Of a stretch of 24,165 nucleotides of DNA, positions 7,633 through 15,464 are shown in pieces. The position numbers and the translations under genes are program-made. Positions within the stretch are counted from its first letter, which is position 1, and each line of letters opens with the position of its first letter. The stretch covers positions 1-24,165 of the forward strand of contig CAKUMP010000007.1 in NCBI GenBank assembly GCA_934667795.1, written 5' to 3'. The notes below the pieces were generated by a model, which saw nothing but the letters and a program-made list of their open reading frames with translations, was not told where the DNA came from and did no database searches. Origin of the DNA: an uncultured Chthoniobacterales bacterium (GTDB taxonomy: Bacteria > Verrucomicrobiota > Verrucomicrobiia > Chthoniobacterales > CAKUMP01).

Positions 7633-8388
7633 ATGAAAAAACAAACCTTAACTCCTATTCACGCTATGAAAAAAAATACACTTGTCCTGGCGAGTAGCCT
7701 CCTGTTTTTAATTCCGGCAACCGGGTCTGCAGCGACACTGGCTCATTATCCTGTTAGTGCTGCTCCTCCATTGAATTCTTCCACTACGGATCCGAACATC
7801 ACCGCTTCCGCAATAGGCAATATTACAACTCCTGCCAATAACGGTAATGCTGCCGTTATGTATAGCAGTTCACAAAATATTTATTATAATTTCTTATCCC
7901 AGTTGGATAAAGATCAGGCCATTTCTGCCAATTATTACACTGCGTTCACACTGACTCCCGATGAGGGGTTTATGGTTTCTTATTCGCAACTAAGTTTTAA
8001 TTATGGTGGTTCATTCGGAGTTACCGGAGCATCCGTGGATGCAAACTTTTTCGTGCGCTCCAGCCTGGATGGGTTCACCTCCGACCTGACAGAGTTCACC
8101 TACACTATTCCAAGTCTCGCTGGAGGAGGAAATGTTCCGGAACTAATGGAGCTGGAATTATCTTCCTTATCCCAATTCCAGGATGTGGCAACTCCAGTAA
8201 CATTTCGAATCTATGCATTCGTAGACAACTTCATGACTCCTAATAATTTCAACAGCAGCGCCCGCCCACGCATAGACAACATCCTGTTTGAAGGAAGTGT
8301 CAACGCCATCCCGGAACCGACTTCCGCGATTCTTTTGCTCACAGCATTGACGGGTATGACCGTATTTTCTTCCCACCGCCGACGTTAA
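7633..8388 (+). CDS. PEP-CTERM sorting domain-containing protein
   Basis: 251 residues. A hydrophobic signal segment follows a charged leader; the ATG at 7666 (MKKNTLVLASSLLF) would give a more standard signal peptide and may be the true start. The body is a beta-rich domain common in PEP-CTERM proteins, with FFVRSSLDGF and RPRIDNILFEGSV as typical blocks. The C-terminus is IPEP-TSA, then a hydrophobic helix, then SSHRRR. This is a classic PEP-CTERM tail, recognised by an exosortase in the inner membrane and associated with surface or exopolysaccharide localisation. No exosortase gene is present here. The gene is followed after 26 bp by a pseudopilin pseudogene. Confidence 0.85.
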   Translation: MKKQTLTPIHAMKKNTLVLASSLLFLIPATGSAATLAHYPVSAAPPLNSSTTDPNITASAIGNITTPANNGNAAVMYSSSQNIYYNFLSQLDKDQAISANYYTAFTLTPDEGFMVSYSQLSFNYGGSFGVTGASVDANFFVRSSLDGFTSDLTEFTYTIPSLAGGGNVPELMELELSSLSQFQDVATPVTFRIYAFVDNFMTPNNFNSSARPRIDNILFEGSVNAIPEPTSAILLLTALTGMTVFSSHRRR

Positions 8389-8414
8389 ATAACACCCGCT
8401 AAATCACCCATGTC

Positions 8415-8622
8415 ATGACGCCACGCATGCCATTTTTTTCTCACCGTGGATTTTCCCTGGTGGAAATACTTTGTGTGATTGCGGTTCTGGCACCAGGACC
8501 AGGCGCATCTTCTTTTTCTCGATGGCCATGTAGAAACATTTTCCAATACAGAAAATGACCGTGCAGCCCTCACACAACTCTGGGCAAAATTCTGGAGCGA
8601 TTATGCTCAAGCATTACCATAA
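8415..8622 (+). pseudogene. Remnant of an H-X9-DG pseudopilin gene, internal deletion with frameshift
   Basis: From the ATG at 8415 the frame reads MTPRMPFFSHRGFSLVEILC then VIAVLA, a standard type IV prepilin/pseudopilin N-terminus with G|F cleavage and E at +5. It then degenerates and stops. From about 8491 a different frame reads HQDQAHLLFLDGH, a perfect H-X9-DG motif, then VETFSNTENDRAALTQLW and on to a stop at 8620-8622. The two ends of one gene are thus preserved and the middle, perhaps 150 or more codons, is missing. The junction is near 8488-8493 and puts the ends out of frame. The intact relative is the 17987 gene, which ends similarly (FLDGH, then an LxxLxxxxFW stretch). It should not be functional. 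Confidence 0.85.
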
Positions 8623-8820
8623 CTTAACAAACATCATTCACCATTTTGTTCGAAAAATCCTCTACCTCTATGCCAAAAAAATCTGTGTTCATCTACGGAT
8701 CTCTTTCTGTTTTGAATTGAGGGGTATGAAACCGAAATTTGTTCTTAAAAAACTTAAATATCCACCAATTCGATATTTCTTTTCCAATTTACTTCAGCTT
8801 GAACAGCAGCTCTCTATTTT
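8623..8820. other. Intergenic stretch with no gene
   Basis: AT-rich, with no convincing coding potential. It contains one copy of the ATCTGCGGAT-type repeat (8674-8715) and leads into the 8821 gene without a visible Shine-Dalgarno sequence. No hairpin with a T-run was found. Confidence 0.6.
8674..8715 (+). repeat. Copy 2 of the dispersed ATCTGCGGAT-type repeat
   Basis: A-run, then ATCTGTGTTC, then ATCTACGGAT, then CTCTTTCTGTTTT. The roughly 10-bp periodicity (ATCTGTGTTC / ATCTACGGAT) and the pyrimidine tail match the copy at 18813-18864. It is located between the pseudopilin remnant and the 8821 gene. Confidence 0.6.
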
Positions 8821-11079
8821 ATGAAAACAAAATTTTTTTCCCAACACCTGCTCACCGCAAGCATTTGCCTGTGCCTGGGCTTTGCAACTTCCGCCATTTC
8901 TGCTGCCGAGAAGCCGTTGATGCCGGTACATTCGCTTTCGGAGTTTGGTCCCATTCAGACACAAGAAGAGGCCGCCACAACTGCGGAAAAGGCAATCCAA
9001 CAAATAGAGAAAAACGGAGGGGGGTTTGTCGTGTTGGATTCGAATACCGCAGCCGATTTCCTTCCTCCGAATCATAAACAGTCCGGTATCAACCACCCTG
9101 CTGTCGGGTTCCTGGATTTCCGTCAGGGGAAAATTCGTTTCTCGCCCCCATCTCTTGGATTTCGAATCCCGTCTGAACCCGCAGGTTATGCCTCTGTGTT
9201 TCTGGACAGAACAATCAATCAGGAAACGATCAACCCAAATGGAAAAGATTATATCGCACGAATTTCCAGCAGTCTTGTGCAAGGTTCCGCATCCTATTTT
9301 CAGGAAATCATGGAGCAGGAAAACTTGCCCGACTCTTCCCTGGTGCGTGTTTATCCCACCACAACGACCGGGCTTTATCCGGGGATGCACCTAAGCGTCT
9401 TTAGCGGAGATGCACAAACCAGTCGGGGTAATGAATTCACTTCCACCAGCCAGCTTCCCGCAACCGTAAAAAGCCTGGGATGGGATAAAGATAAAAAACT
9501 GTCCTATGCCGATCTGGAATTTGCAAAAAATGCCTCTCCCGGAAAAATCCTTCGCATCATCAATAAGTCCGGAGCAGGCGCATTGGTTTTGTCCGATACA
9601 CGCAACACCGATTCCGAAGGGTTCACATTTTCCATCAGAAGCAATCAATTTGGTGTAGGCGATAATTTTGCGCTCAATATGTATTATGCCTACATGGGAA
9701 ATATTATGTCCACGATGGGCGATGAAGGTGGAAACGCATTTACGGTTGATATCTGGCAGCTTCTGGACAGTTTTCTTGGTCATGTAGAATCCTGGGACGC
9801 CACACGTCAGGAACTGGTTTTTACCACCGATTCTTTACAAGTAAATACACTTGGCACATCCAGACCTTTAATCAATCTGAACCCTTCCAAATGGGTGACA
9901 CAGGGGAAGGCCGTGGTTCATACCAGCAATAACCCGGAAGCAGTAACCGGTGAAAAAGAATTTGTGACGGGAATCGATACAAATTGGAACGAACAGATTG
10001 TCGGTCGATATTTTGCTTTGGATGATCCTACGGAATATGCAGGATTTGCCAGAGAGGGGCAAAAAACGTTCTGGAAGCATGCCCTTCGTGGACGCACCGT
10101 TCGTCGCTGGTGGAAAATCACCCGTTATGAAAAAACAGAATCCGGCGAAGACCGTCTTTGGGTAGAACGCATTCGCTGGAAAGGGTATAACCGAACAGCT
10201 CCCAGTCTTCTGGTTTCCGAGAATGCAGGCACGCCCCTTTCTTATATCATCGCTCCGGGTGCTCCTGTCGTAAATATCAGCGATGCCTTAACTTCCGTAA
10301 ATAAAATACAGGTAAAAGAAGCACCCGTCATGGCTTCCAAGTCCGATAAACGCTTGATCCGTCTCGCCCCCACCAGCAGTACGGCAACCGCTCTGGACTT
10401 CGAGCCCGGCGACCCGGTTGAACAGGCCGTAGGTCCGGATCCTTCTCACCCCAACGGATACCGCGTACGACATCGTCAAGCAATGCCAGGCATCCGAAAT
10501 GAAGCCAGTTTTCTCTCTATCAACAACGGCAATTATCCCATCTATGCAGCACTCAGCGTCCAGGGATCTCACGACGACATGCATGCAGCTCACCACAATA
10601 AATTCCGTTATGGAGTCAATATTTCCGCAACTTCCGATGCTGCCCTCCGTGTAGCTCAAAAAACATCCCAGGCAGCTCTCTTGCTGGAGTCCCCAGCCCT
10701 CACCGATACCCAATCGATTGTCTGGAAACATCAAAATAACACCGCTCGATTCTATTACGATTTCCAGCGCGAAGCATTTATCCAAACGGCTAAAGAGCTG
10801 AATCTCTCTCATGCCTCCCTCACACAGGCCAGTGGGTTATCTGCAACTTCTGCCCAGGCGCACAATCTTCGCGGAATCAACATCTCTGTTCCTGCAGAAA
10901 AAACACAGATCCATGTCGCATTCGAACACCCGGAACCAGACGAAAATTATTCTCTCATAGTCCAGCCATCCTGGCTGACACCATCCGCTGTGGTGAAAAA
11001 AAATCCTACCGGATTTGAAGTCCATTTCAGCACCCCCGCTCCCGAGAACGCAACAATTGACTGGCAATTGATCCGGTAG
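8821..11079 (+). CDS. Large exported protein of unknown function, possible polysaccharide-active beta-helix protein
   Basis: 752 residues with a clear signal peptide (MKTKFFSQHLLTASICLCLG, cleavage near ISA|AE). The segment after it, EEAATTAEKAIQQIEKNGGG then FVVLD, resembles the opening of pectate-lyase-type or tailspike right-handed beta-helix proteins, which begin with a helix followed by GGG and a first strand. The middle is long, with many Asn/Gly/Ser turns and an aromatic, basic patch (RGRTVRRWWKITRYEK). The C-terminus is a small beta domain with SLIVQPSWLTP and a final IDWQLIR strand, a pattern also found at the ends of tail-fibre-like proteins. I do not recognise a named family. It stands between the first hydrolase module and the oxidoreductase gene (66 bp gap), so a role on the same glycan is plausible but unproven. 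Confidence 0.6.
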   Translation: MKTKFFSQHLLTASICLCLGFATSAISAAEKPLMPVHSLSEFGPIQTQEEAATTAEKAIQQIEKNGGGFVVLDSNTAADFLPPNHKQSGINHPAVGFLDFRQGKIRFSPPSLGFRIPSEPAGYASVFLDRTINQETINPNGKDYIARISSSLVQGSASYFQEIMEQENLPDSSLVRVYPTTTTGLYPGMHLSVFSGDAQTSRGNEFTSTSQLPATVKSLGWDKDKKLSYADLEFAKNASPGKILRIINKSGAGALVLSDTRNTDSEGFTFSIRSNQFGVGDNFALNMYYAYMGNIMSTMGDEGGNAFTVDIWQLLDSFLGHVESWDATRQELVFTTDSLQVNTLGTSRPLINLNPSKWVTQGKAVVHTSNNPEAVTGEKEFVTGIDTNWNEQIVGRYFALDDPTEYAGFAREGQKTFWKHALRGRTVRRWWKITRYEKTESGEDRLWVERIRWKGYNRTAPSLLVSENAGTPLSYIIAPGAPVVNISDALTSVNKIQVKEAPVMASKSDKRLIRLAPTSSTATALDFEPGDPVEQAVGPDPSHPNGYRVRHRQAMPGIRNEASFLSINNGNYPIYAALSVQGSHDDMHAAHHNKFRYGVNISATSDAALRVAQKTSQAALLLESPALTDTQSIVWKHQNNTARFYYDFQREAFIQTAKELNLSHASLTQASGLSATSAQAHNLRGINISVPAEKTQIHVAFEHPEPDENYSLIVQPSWLTPSAVVKKNPTGFEVHFSTPAPENATIDWQLIR

Positions 11080-11145
11080 TTTTACCCATCCCCATACCAA
11101 ATATTTTTTAAATAAATTTTATATTTTACATCAGATTTAACACAA

Positions 11146-12672
11146 ATGAACATTCACTATTACGAACCGCAGAAAGCGGATAAGAGCGGACTGATCGAAA
11201 CTGAGATTGCAATTTTTGGGGCAACTTCCGCTGGGGTGACTGCGGCCATACAGGCGAGTCGAATGGGAAAAAAGGTCGTGATTCTGGAAGCTGGCGGACA
11301 TTTAGGGGGCTTGACAACAGGAGGATTATCTCGCACGGATTCCGGGAAGAAATATTTTGTCGGAGGGTTATCGCGTGAATTTTATCGTGCCTGTGGGAAG
11401 CATTATGGAAAAGAAGAAGAATGGAATTTTGAACCCCATGTTGCTTCCCGGATTTTCCGGAACTGGCTTGATGAAGCAGATGTCCCTGTCTTTTACTACC
11501 AGTACCTTCAAAGCGTGCAAAAGGAAGGGCGTCAGATAAAAGAAATCCAGATGGAAAGCGGCCTTCGTGTTCGTGCGAAGATTTTTCTCGACTGTTCCTA
11601 CGAGGGAGATCTGATGGCTGCGAGTGGAGTTTCTTATCATGTCGGGCGGGAAGGAAATGCGCGTTACGGCGAACTTTACAACGGAAATTCTTTTGCCATT
11701 ATCCATCAGTTCGACCGTTTTGTAGATCCTTATAAAACCCCCGGCGATTCTTCCAGTGGATTGCTTTCAGGAATCGAAGACGCTCCCCCTATGGATCCTC
11801 TGTTCGAAGATCATCGCATCCAGGCGTACAATTTTCGTTTGTGTCTGACACAGAATCCCGACAACCGCATTACTTTTGAAAAGCCCGAAGGCTATTGTGA
11901 AGAAGATTACGAATTGCTCGCACGCTATTTCGAAGCCGGATGGGCAGAAGAATTTATTCGTTTCGACCCCCTGCAGGGCGAAAAAGTGGATATGAATAAT
12001 CACGGCGCATTTTCTACCGATTACATCGGAGCCAACTACGGTTGGCCAAATGGAAGCTATGCCGAACGCGAGAAAATTTTTCAAAACCACCTGCGTTATC
12101 AAAAAGGATTGATGTATTTTCGCTCACATAGTTCTCGTGTCCCTGCGGAGACCCGGGAAAAAATGCTCACCTGGGGACTGGCTGCCGACGAATTTACGCA
12201 AACAGCTAACTGGCCCCCTCAATTATATATTCGTGAAGCCCGACGGATGATCAGTGAAATCGTCGTGACTGACCGTTATTGTCTGGGGATCAAGCCTGCA
12301 GAGGAAATTGTCGGTGTAGGCTCCTATCAAATGGACTCCCATAACTGCCGTCGTCTGGTGTATCAGGGGCGCGTCATGAATGAGGGGGACGTCCAGGCGC
12401 GGGTCCACCCATACGGGATTCCCTGGAAAAGCATTTTGCCTCGTGAAGAAGAAGCAGAAAACCTCTTGGTTCCGGTTTGTGTTTCCGCCTCGCACATCGC
12501 TTTCGGATCCATCCGCATGGAACCCGTGTTCATGATTCTCGGACAAAGCGCCGCAACCGCCGCAGCCCTCGCGCTCGAAGAAGGCTGCAGCCTCCACAAC
12601 CTTCCTTACAACAAACTCCACACCCAATTGGAAAAAGACGGCCAGATCCTGCATACTGATAACCCACAATAA
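11146..12672 (+). CDS. FAD-dependent oxidoreductase (FAD_oxidored family), cytosolic
   Basis: 508 residues with no signal peptide. An N-terminal Rossmann motif, IAIFGATSAGVTAAIQAS (residues 21-38), is followed by the acidic end of the second strand, VVILEAGG (E48), and the GGLTTGGLS loop typical of this flavoprotein family. LDCSYEGDLMAASGVSYHVG and the late REARRMISE and SASHIAFGSIRMEP blocks are characteristic family landmarks. Members are common in polysaccharide-use loci of Verrucomicrobiota, Planctomycetota and Bacteroidota, and are often labelled only as FAD-dependent oxidoreductases; the usual idea is oxidation of a sugar or sugar-derived intermediate. It follows the 8821 gene after 66 bp, although its predicted location is cytoplasmic and the upstream product is exported. 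The family assignment is firm; the substrate is unknown. Confidence 0.85.
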   Translation: MNIHYYEPQKADKSGLIETEIAIFGATSAGVTAAIQASRMGKKVVILEAGGHLGGLTTGGLSRTDSGKKYFVGGLSREFYRACGKHYGKEEEWNFEPHVASRIFRNWLDEADVPVFYYQYLQSVQKEGRQIKEIQMESGLRVRAKIFLDCSYEGDLMAASGVSYHVGREGNARYGELYNGNSFAIIHQFDRFVDPYKTPGDSSSGLLSGIEDAPPMDPLFEDHRIQAYNFRLCLTQNPDNRITFEKPEGYCEEDYELLARYFEAGWAEEFIRFDPLQGEKVDMNNHGAFSTDYIGANYGWPNGSYAEREKIFQNHLRYQKGLMYFRSHSSRVPAETREKMLTWGLAADEFTQTANWPPQLYIREARRMISEIVVTDRYCLGIKPAEEIVGVGSYQMDSHNCRRLVYQGRVMNEGDVQARVHPYGIPWKSILPREEEAENLLVPVCVSASHIAFGSIRMEPVFMILGQSAATAAALALEEGCSLHNLPYNKLHTQLEKDGQILHTDNPQ

Positions 12673-12742
12673 AAGGAATAAATCAAGACAATCGGCGCTA
12701 AAAGGGCAACCTATGTCAGAGGTTTTCCCACCACACGGGAAA

Positions 12743-12865
12743 AATTTGGAGTGCGGAGCTCTGCACCGCTTTGGTTCGAATGACGTGTGAGTTTCGCCAT
12801 GCGAAGGTTGTTCGTACATCCCATTCGTGATGATCCAAAGCAGCGGAAACCGCCGCACTCCAAAT
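12743..12865. repeat. Inverted pair of REP-like palindromic units
   Basis: The left unit (12743-12785) begins AATTTGGAGTGCGG and continues through CCGCTTTGG. The right unit (12823-12865) is its inverted counterpart, CCAAAGCAGCGG to CCGCACTCCAAATT. Outer arms match over about 15 bp. Inner arms CCGCTTTGG and CCAAAGCAGCGG also pair, with a small insertion, and the intervening 37 bp includes TTTCGCCATGCGAA, itself palindromic at TTCGC/GCGAA. This is the form of a BIME-like element or small non-autonomous palindromic repeat. It lies downstream of the oxidoreductase stop and could fold into the transcript end. The 70 bp between 12673 and 12742 shows nothing further. Confidence 0.7.
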
Positions 12866-12905
12866 TCGCCCCTTCCCATTCGAAAAGTAAGGAAGCGCTT
12901 ACGCA

Positions 12906-13250
12906 TCTGTCCCTAATTCCACGCCCGGACACTGTTTACGGCTCTGTCCCTAATAAAACGCTCGAACACTGTTTACAGCTCTGTCCCTAATAAAACGCTC
13001 GGACACTGTTTACGGCTCTGTCCCTAATAAAACGCTCGGACACTGTTTATGGCTCTGTCCCTAATAAAACGCTCGGACACTGTTTATGGCTCTGTCCCTA
13101 ATTCCACGCCCGGACACTGTTTATGGCTCTGTCCCTAATTCCACGCCCGGACACTGTTTACGGCTCTATCCCTAATTCCACGCCCGGACACTGTTTATGG
13201 CTCTGTCCCTAATTCCACGCCCGGACACTGTTTATAGCTCTGTCCCTAAT
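12906..13250. repeat. 37-bp tandem repeat array, nine full units and a partial tenth
   Basis: Units start at 12906, 12943, 12980, 13017, 13054, 13091, 13128, 13165 and 13202, with a partial copy at 13239. Each begins TCTGTCCCTAAT (TCTATCCC in unit 8) and ends near GGACACTGTTTAYGGC. Two internal versions exist: units 1 and 6-9 have AATTCCACGCCCGG, units 2-5 have AATAAAACGCTCGG/A. Each junction between units carries GGACA...TGTCC with a 13-base loop, so every unit can form a short hairpin. 37 is not a multiple of three and no frame stays open, so it is noncoding. There is no unique spacer, so it is not CRISPR. Confidence 0.95.
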
Positions 13251-13283
13251 CCGACAACCTCCTAAAAAAATCTTGCCAACCTT

Positions 13284-13311
13284 AATTCATACGCATAAAT
13301 TCATACGTATG
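13284..13311. promoter_or_regulatory. CATACGTATG operator candidate with direct-repeat half, probably for the GntR/LacI regulator
   Basis: Two adjacent 14-bp direct repeats, AATTCATACGCATA and AATTCATACGTATG, end in the perfect 10-bp palindrome CATACGTATG (13302-13311). It is 42 bp upstream of the first LamG gene. Repressors with a GntR-type DNA-binding head and LacI-type sensor, such as AraR of Bacillus, bind operators of this general form (T-rich flank, TACGTA centre). The only regulator of that type in the window is encoded next door at 14282, which makes it the obvious candidate. Not tested. Confidence 0.5.
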
Positions 13312-13352
13312 TTTAGTTCCCACCCAATTATCAGAACTTTATAAGGAATTTT

Positions 13353-14246
13353 ATGAAAACGATTTTTTGTAGTCTATTAGCTGGGAGTTTTCTTTTTCCT
13401 GCTATGATCTGGGCGCAAACGCCGTATGTTACGGACGCCAACACATTATTTCTTTATCATTTGGATGAAACGAGTGGAACGACAGCGACTGACAGCAGTG
13501 GGAATGGGCGTCATGCGACCTATGGTTCTGCGGTTACGATCAACCTGCCTTCCCAGCCGGGATTAGATACCTCTATTAAAGGGGCGAATAATCTGAGTGG
13601 AAGAACGACCTGGAAAGATACCGCGAACCCGGATGGCCAGGATTCTTTCCTGTATCACCTGACAGAAGGCAGTTTTACTGTTGAAGCCTGGGTGAGACTG
13701 GATGAAGATTTTGATTATGAAACCAACAGAATGATTGTGGTCATTCAACCGGATGGTCAGGCTCTCGCCGATTTTTCGTTTTCCATTCGCCGCAGATCAT
13801 CTGATGATGGTGGAACGTATCATCTTGCTGTGGGAGATAAAAATGGGCCGAATAGAGCATGGTCATTTAATACCCCATTAGATTGGGAATTAGGTGAATG
13901 GTATCATGTTGCAGTGACCGGGACTCCGACCGGAACGCCGGGACAATGGAACTATAAATTTTATAACAATCAGGTCGGCGATTCTGTTACTCCAACAGCC
14001 ATCCACAGCAGCAATAACACCATGCTTGCTCCCCGGGACACCCTTACCCAATTACGGACCTTGGAAATTGGCAATTATTATGGAGGTTCCGGATTGGGTT
14101 ATTTGCCCGGGCAGATTGATGAAGTCCGTATTTCCAATATTGCACGTACGCAATTTGACACCCTGGCGGTCATTCCTGAACCCTCCAGTCTGCTCCTTTG
14201 GGGAGTAGGGATTGGCTGCATTGCACTCCGCAGGCGACGAAACTAA
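13353..14246 (+). CDS. LamG-domain (concanavalin A-like) PEP-CTERM protein, paralog A
   Basis: 297 residues. AAGGAA sits about 7 bp before the ATG, one of the few clear Shine-Dalgarno sequences in the window. A signal peptide (MKTIFCSLLAGSFLFPAMIW, then AQ) is followed by a Laminin_G_3-type lectin domain: LFLYHLDETSGTTATDSSGN, then GRHATYG, FTVEAWVRL, WYHVAVTG and PGQIDEVRISN. The C-terminus is IPEPSSLLLWG...RRRR, a full PEP-CTERM sorting tail. The protein is therefore expected to be exported and sorted to the cell surface, where the lectin domain could bind a glycan. It is the first of three related LamG genes here, and it lies behind the 37-bp array and the palindromic operator candidate. 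The 35-bp gap to the regulator gene suggests co-transcription. Confidence 0.9.
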   Translation: MKTIFCSLLAGSFLFPAMIWAQTPYVTDANTLFLYHLDETSGTTATDSSGNGRHATYGSAVTINLPSQPGLDTSIKGANNLSGRTTWKDTANPDGQDSFLYHLTEGSFTVEAWVRLDEDFDYETNRMIVVIQPDGQALADFSFSIRRRSSDDGGTYHLAVGDKNGPNRAWSFNTPLDWELGEWYHVAVTGTPTGTPGQWNYKFYNNQVGDSVTPTAIHSSNNTMLAPRDTLTQLRTLEIGNYYGGSGLGYLPGQIDEVRISNIARTQFDTLAVIPEPSSLLLWGVGIGCIALRRRRN

Positions 14247-14281
14247 ACGTCATTCCAGACATTTCCCCCCTTTCTTTTTTC

Positions 14282-15439
14282 ATGCCTAAAAACACTTTAA
14301 ATCCTGTTTCACAAAAACGCATTCCATTATACCGTCAGATCGCGGAACAAATTCGTACCAGCCTGGCGGACAAACGTCCGGGAGATCGTTTGCACACGGA
14401 AATGGAGTATGCTAAAAAGTTTGATGCATCTGTTTTTACAATTCGTCAGGCGGTGAATGAGCTGATTCAGGATGGACTCATAGAAAAGCGTCAGGGAAGC
14501 GGGACTTTTGTTTCTGCAAAATCGCCGCCACAAAAACATGTAGCCGTCCTGCTGGATGTCGATATCACCAGTGAAAACCTTTCGCCTTCGTTTATAAAGT
14601 TGGCGCATGAGACACGAAAAGCATTACGCAAGTTAGGTCTGCCAAGTCGCCCCTACCTTGGAGAGCTTCCGTTGGGGATAGAACCCACCGGGCTCACTTG
14701 TCAGGACTTACTGGATGACATTGCCATGGACCGTATATCCGGTGTCATCAGTTCCTTTACAAAACGTTCGCCTGAATGGACCGATATACTTCTCAGTAAA
14801 AATATTCCTGTCATTGATCCTGAATATTTCCACATCGACCGTCGGAATATCCATCGTGAACAGGAATTTTTGCGAGCTGCATTTGAATATTTTATCAAGC
14901 GTGGCAGAAAACATGTTGCTCTTTTAATATGGGAGAGTCCGACCGATGGTCTCTATTTTTTCAGCAAATCGTTTCTGTGTCTCGCCCGGGAATACGGCCT
15001 GCATGCAGATCCTCACTTCATGGATAACGGTACGAATGGATGGGAAAAAGGGATGGCATGGGAACGCTTTCGGGACATCTGGCGTTGCAAAAAAGAGAAA
15101 CCGGATGCGTTGATCATTGGGGATGACATGCTGTTTGAAGATTGCCAGAAAGCCATTCTGGAATTGGGAATCGAGGTCCCGAAAATGATGGATGTGGTTG
15201 TCCATTCTTCCGATGCCGTACCATTGACCCCTCAATTTCCTGTTTTTAACTGGCAGCTTCAAATAAAAGCGATGGCAGAGAGACGTGCTGAAGAAATGCT
15301 GGCACTGATTGAAGGCCGCACGACTCCTGATTATACCAGCGCCCCTCACAAGATTTTTATCCACAAAGGAAATCTTCAGGATCTCGAATCCTGTTCCGAC
15401 TACAACATGCTGCCGGCTTCCGCAGTCCACCCCCTGTAA
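14282..15439 (+). CDS. GntR/LacI-hybrid transcriptional regulator (AraR-like architecture)
   Basis: 385 residues from the ATG at 14282; an earlier in-frame ATG at 14198 would overlap the preceding CDS and has no homologous extension, so it was rejected. Residues about 16-75 form a GntR winged helix: IPLYRQIAEQIRTSLADKRP, GDRLHTE, FTIRQAVNELIQDGLIEKRQ and GSGTFV. Residues about 84-345 form a LacI-type, periplasmic-binding-like sensor, with HVAVLLDVDI, GRKHVALLIWES and the PDALIIGDDM strand. Such hybrids usually bind a sugar, as AraR binds arabinose. It is embedded between LamG paralogs A and B, which it most likely controls. The effector is unknown. Confidence 0.85.
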   Translation: MPKNTLNPVSQKRIPLYRQIAEQIRTSLADKRPGDRLHTEMEYAKKFDASVFTIRQAVNELIQDGLIEKRQGSGTFVSAKSPPQKHVAVLLDVDITSENLSPSFIKLAHETRKALRKLGLPSRPYLGELPLGIEPTGLTCQDLLDDIAMDRISGVISSFTKRSPEWTDILLSKNIPVIDPEYFHIDRRNIHREQEFLRAAFEYFIKRGRKHVALLIWESPTDGLYFFSKSFLCLAREYGLHADPHFMDNGTNGWEKGMAWERFRDIWRCKKEKPDALIIGDDMLFEDCQKAILELGIEVPKMMDVVVHSSDAVPLTPQFPVFNWQLQIKAMAERRAEEMLALIEGRTTPDYTSAPHKIFIHKGNLQDLESCSDYNMLPASAVHPL

Positions 15440-15464
15440 GTTCAAAAATTCAAAAAAAATGTTT

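Noticed and set aside
12223..12906. Long minus-strand open frame opposite the FAD oxidoreductase
   Set aside because: It mirrors a well-supported gene on the plus strand, then runs through the palindromic element, and its translation shows no domain.
12787..12990. Short open frame of 67 codons running from the palindromic element into the tandem array
   Set aside because: It crosses two noncoding repeats, has low-complexity translation, and the 37-bp period shifts frame at each unit.
12906..13250. CRISPR array
   Set aside because: The sequence repeats continuously every 37 bp with no unique spacers, and no cas genes are nearby.
14198..14281. Upstream start for the GntR/LacI regulator
   Set aside because: It would overlap the end of the LamG gene and adds 28 residues not expected for the family; the ATG at 14282 begins just before the conserved winged helix.
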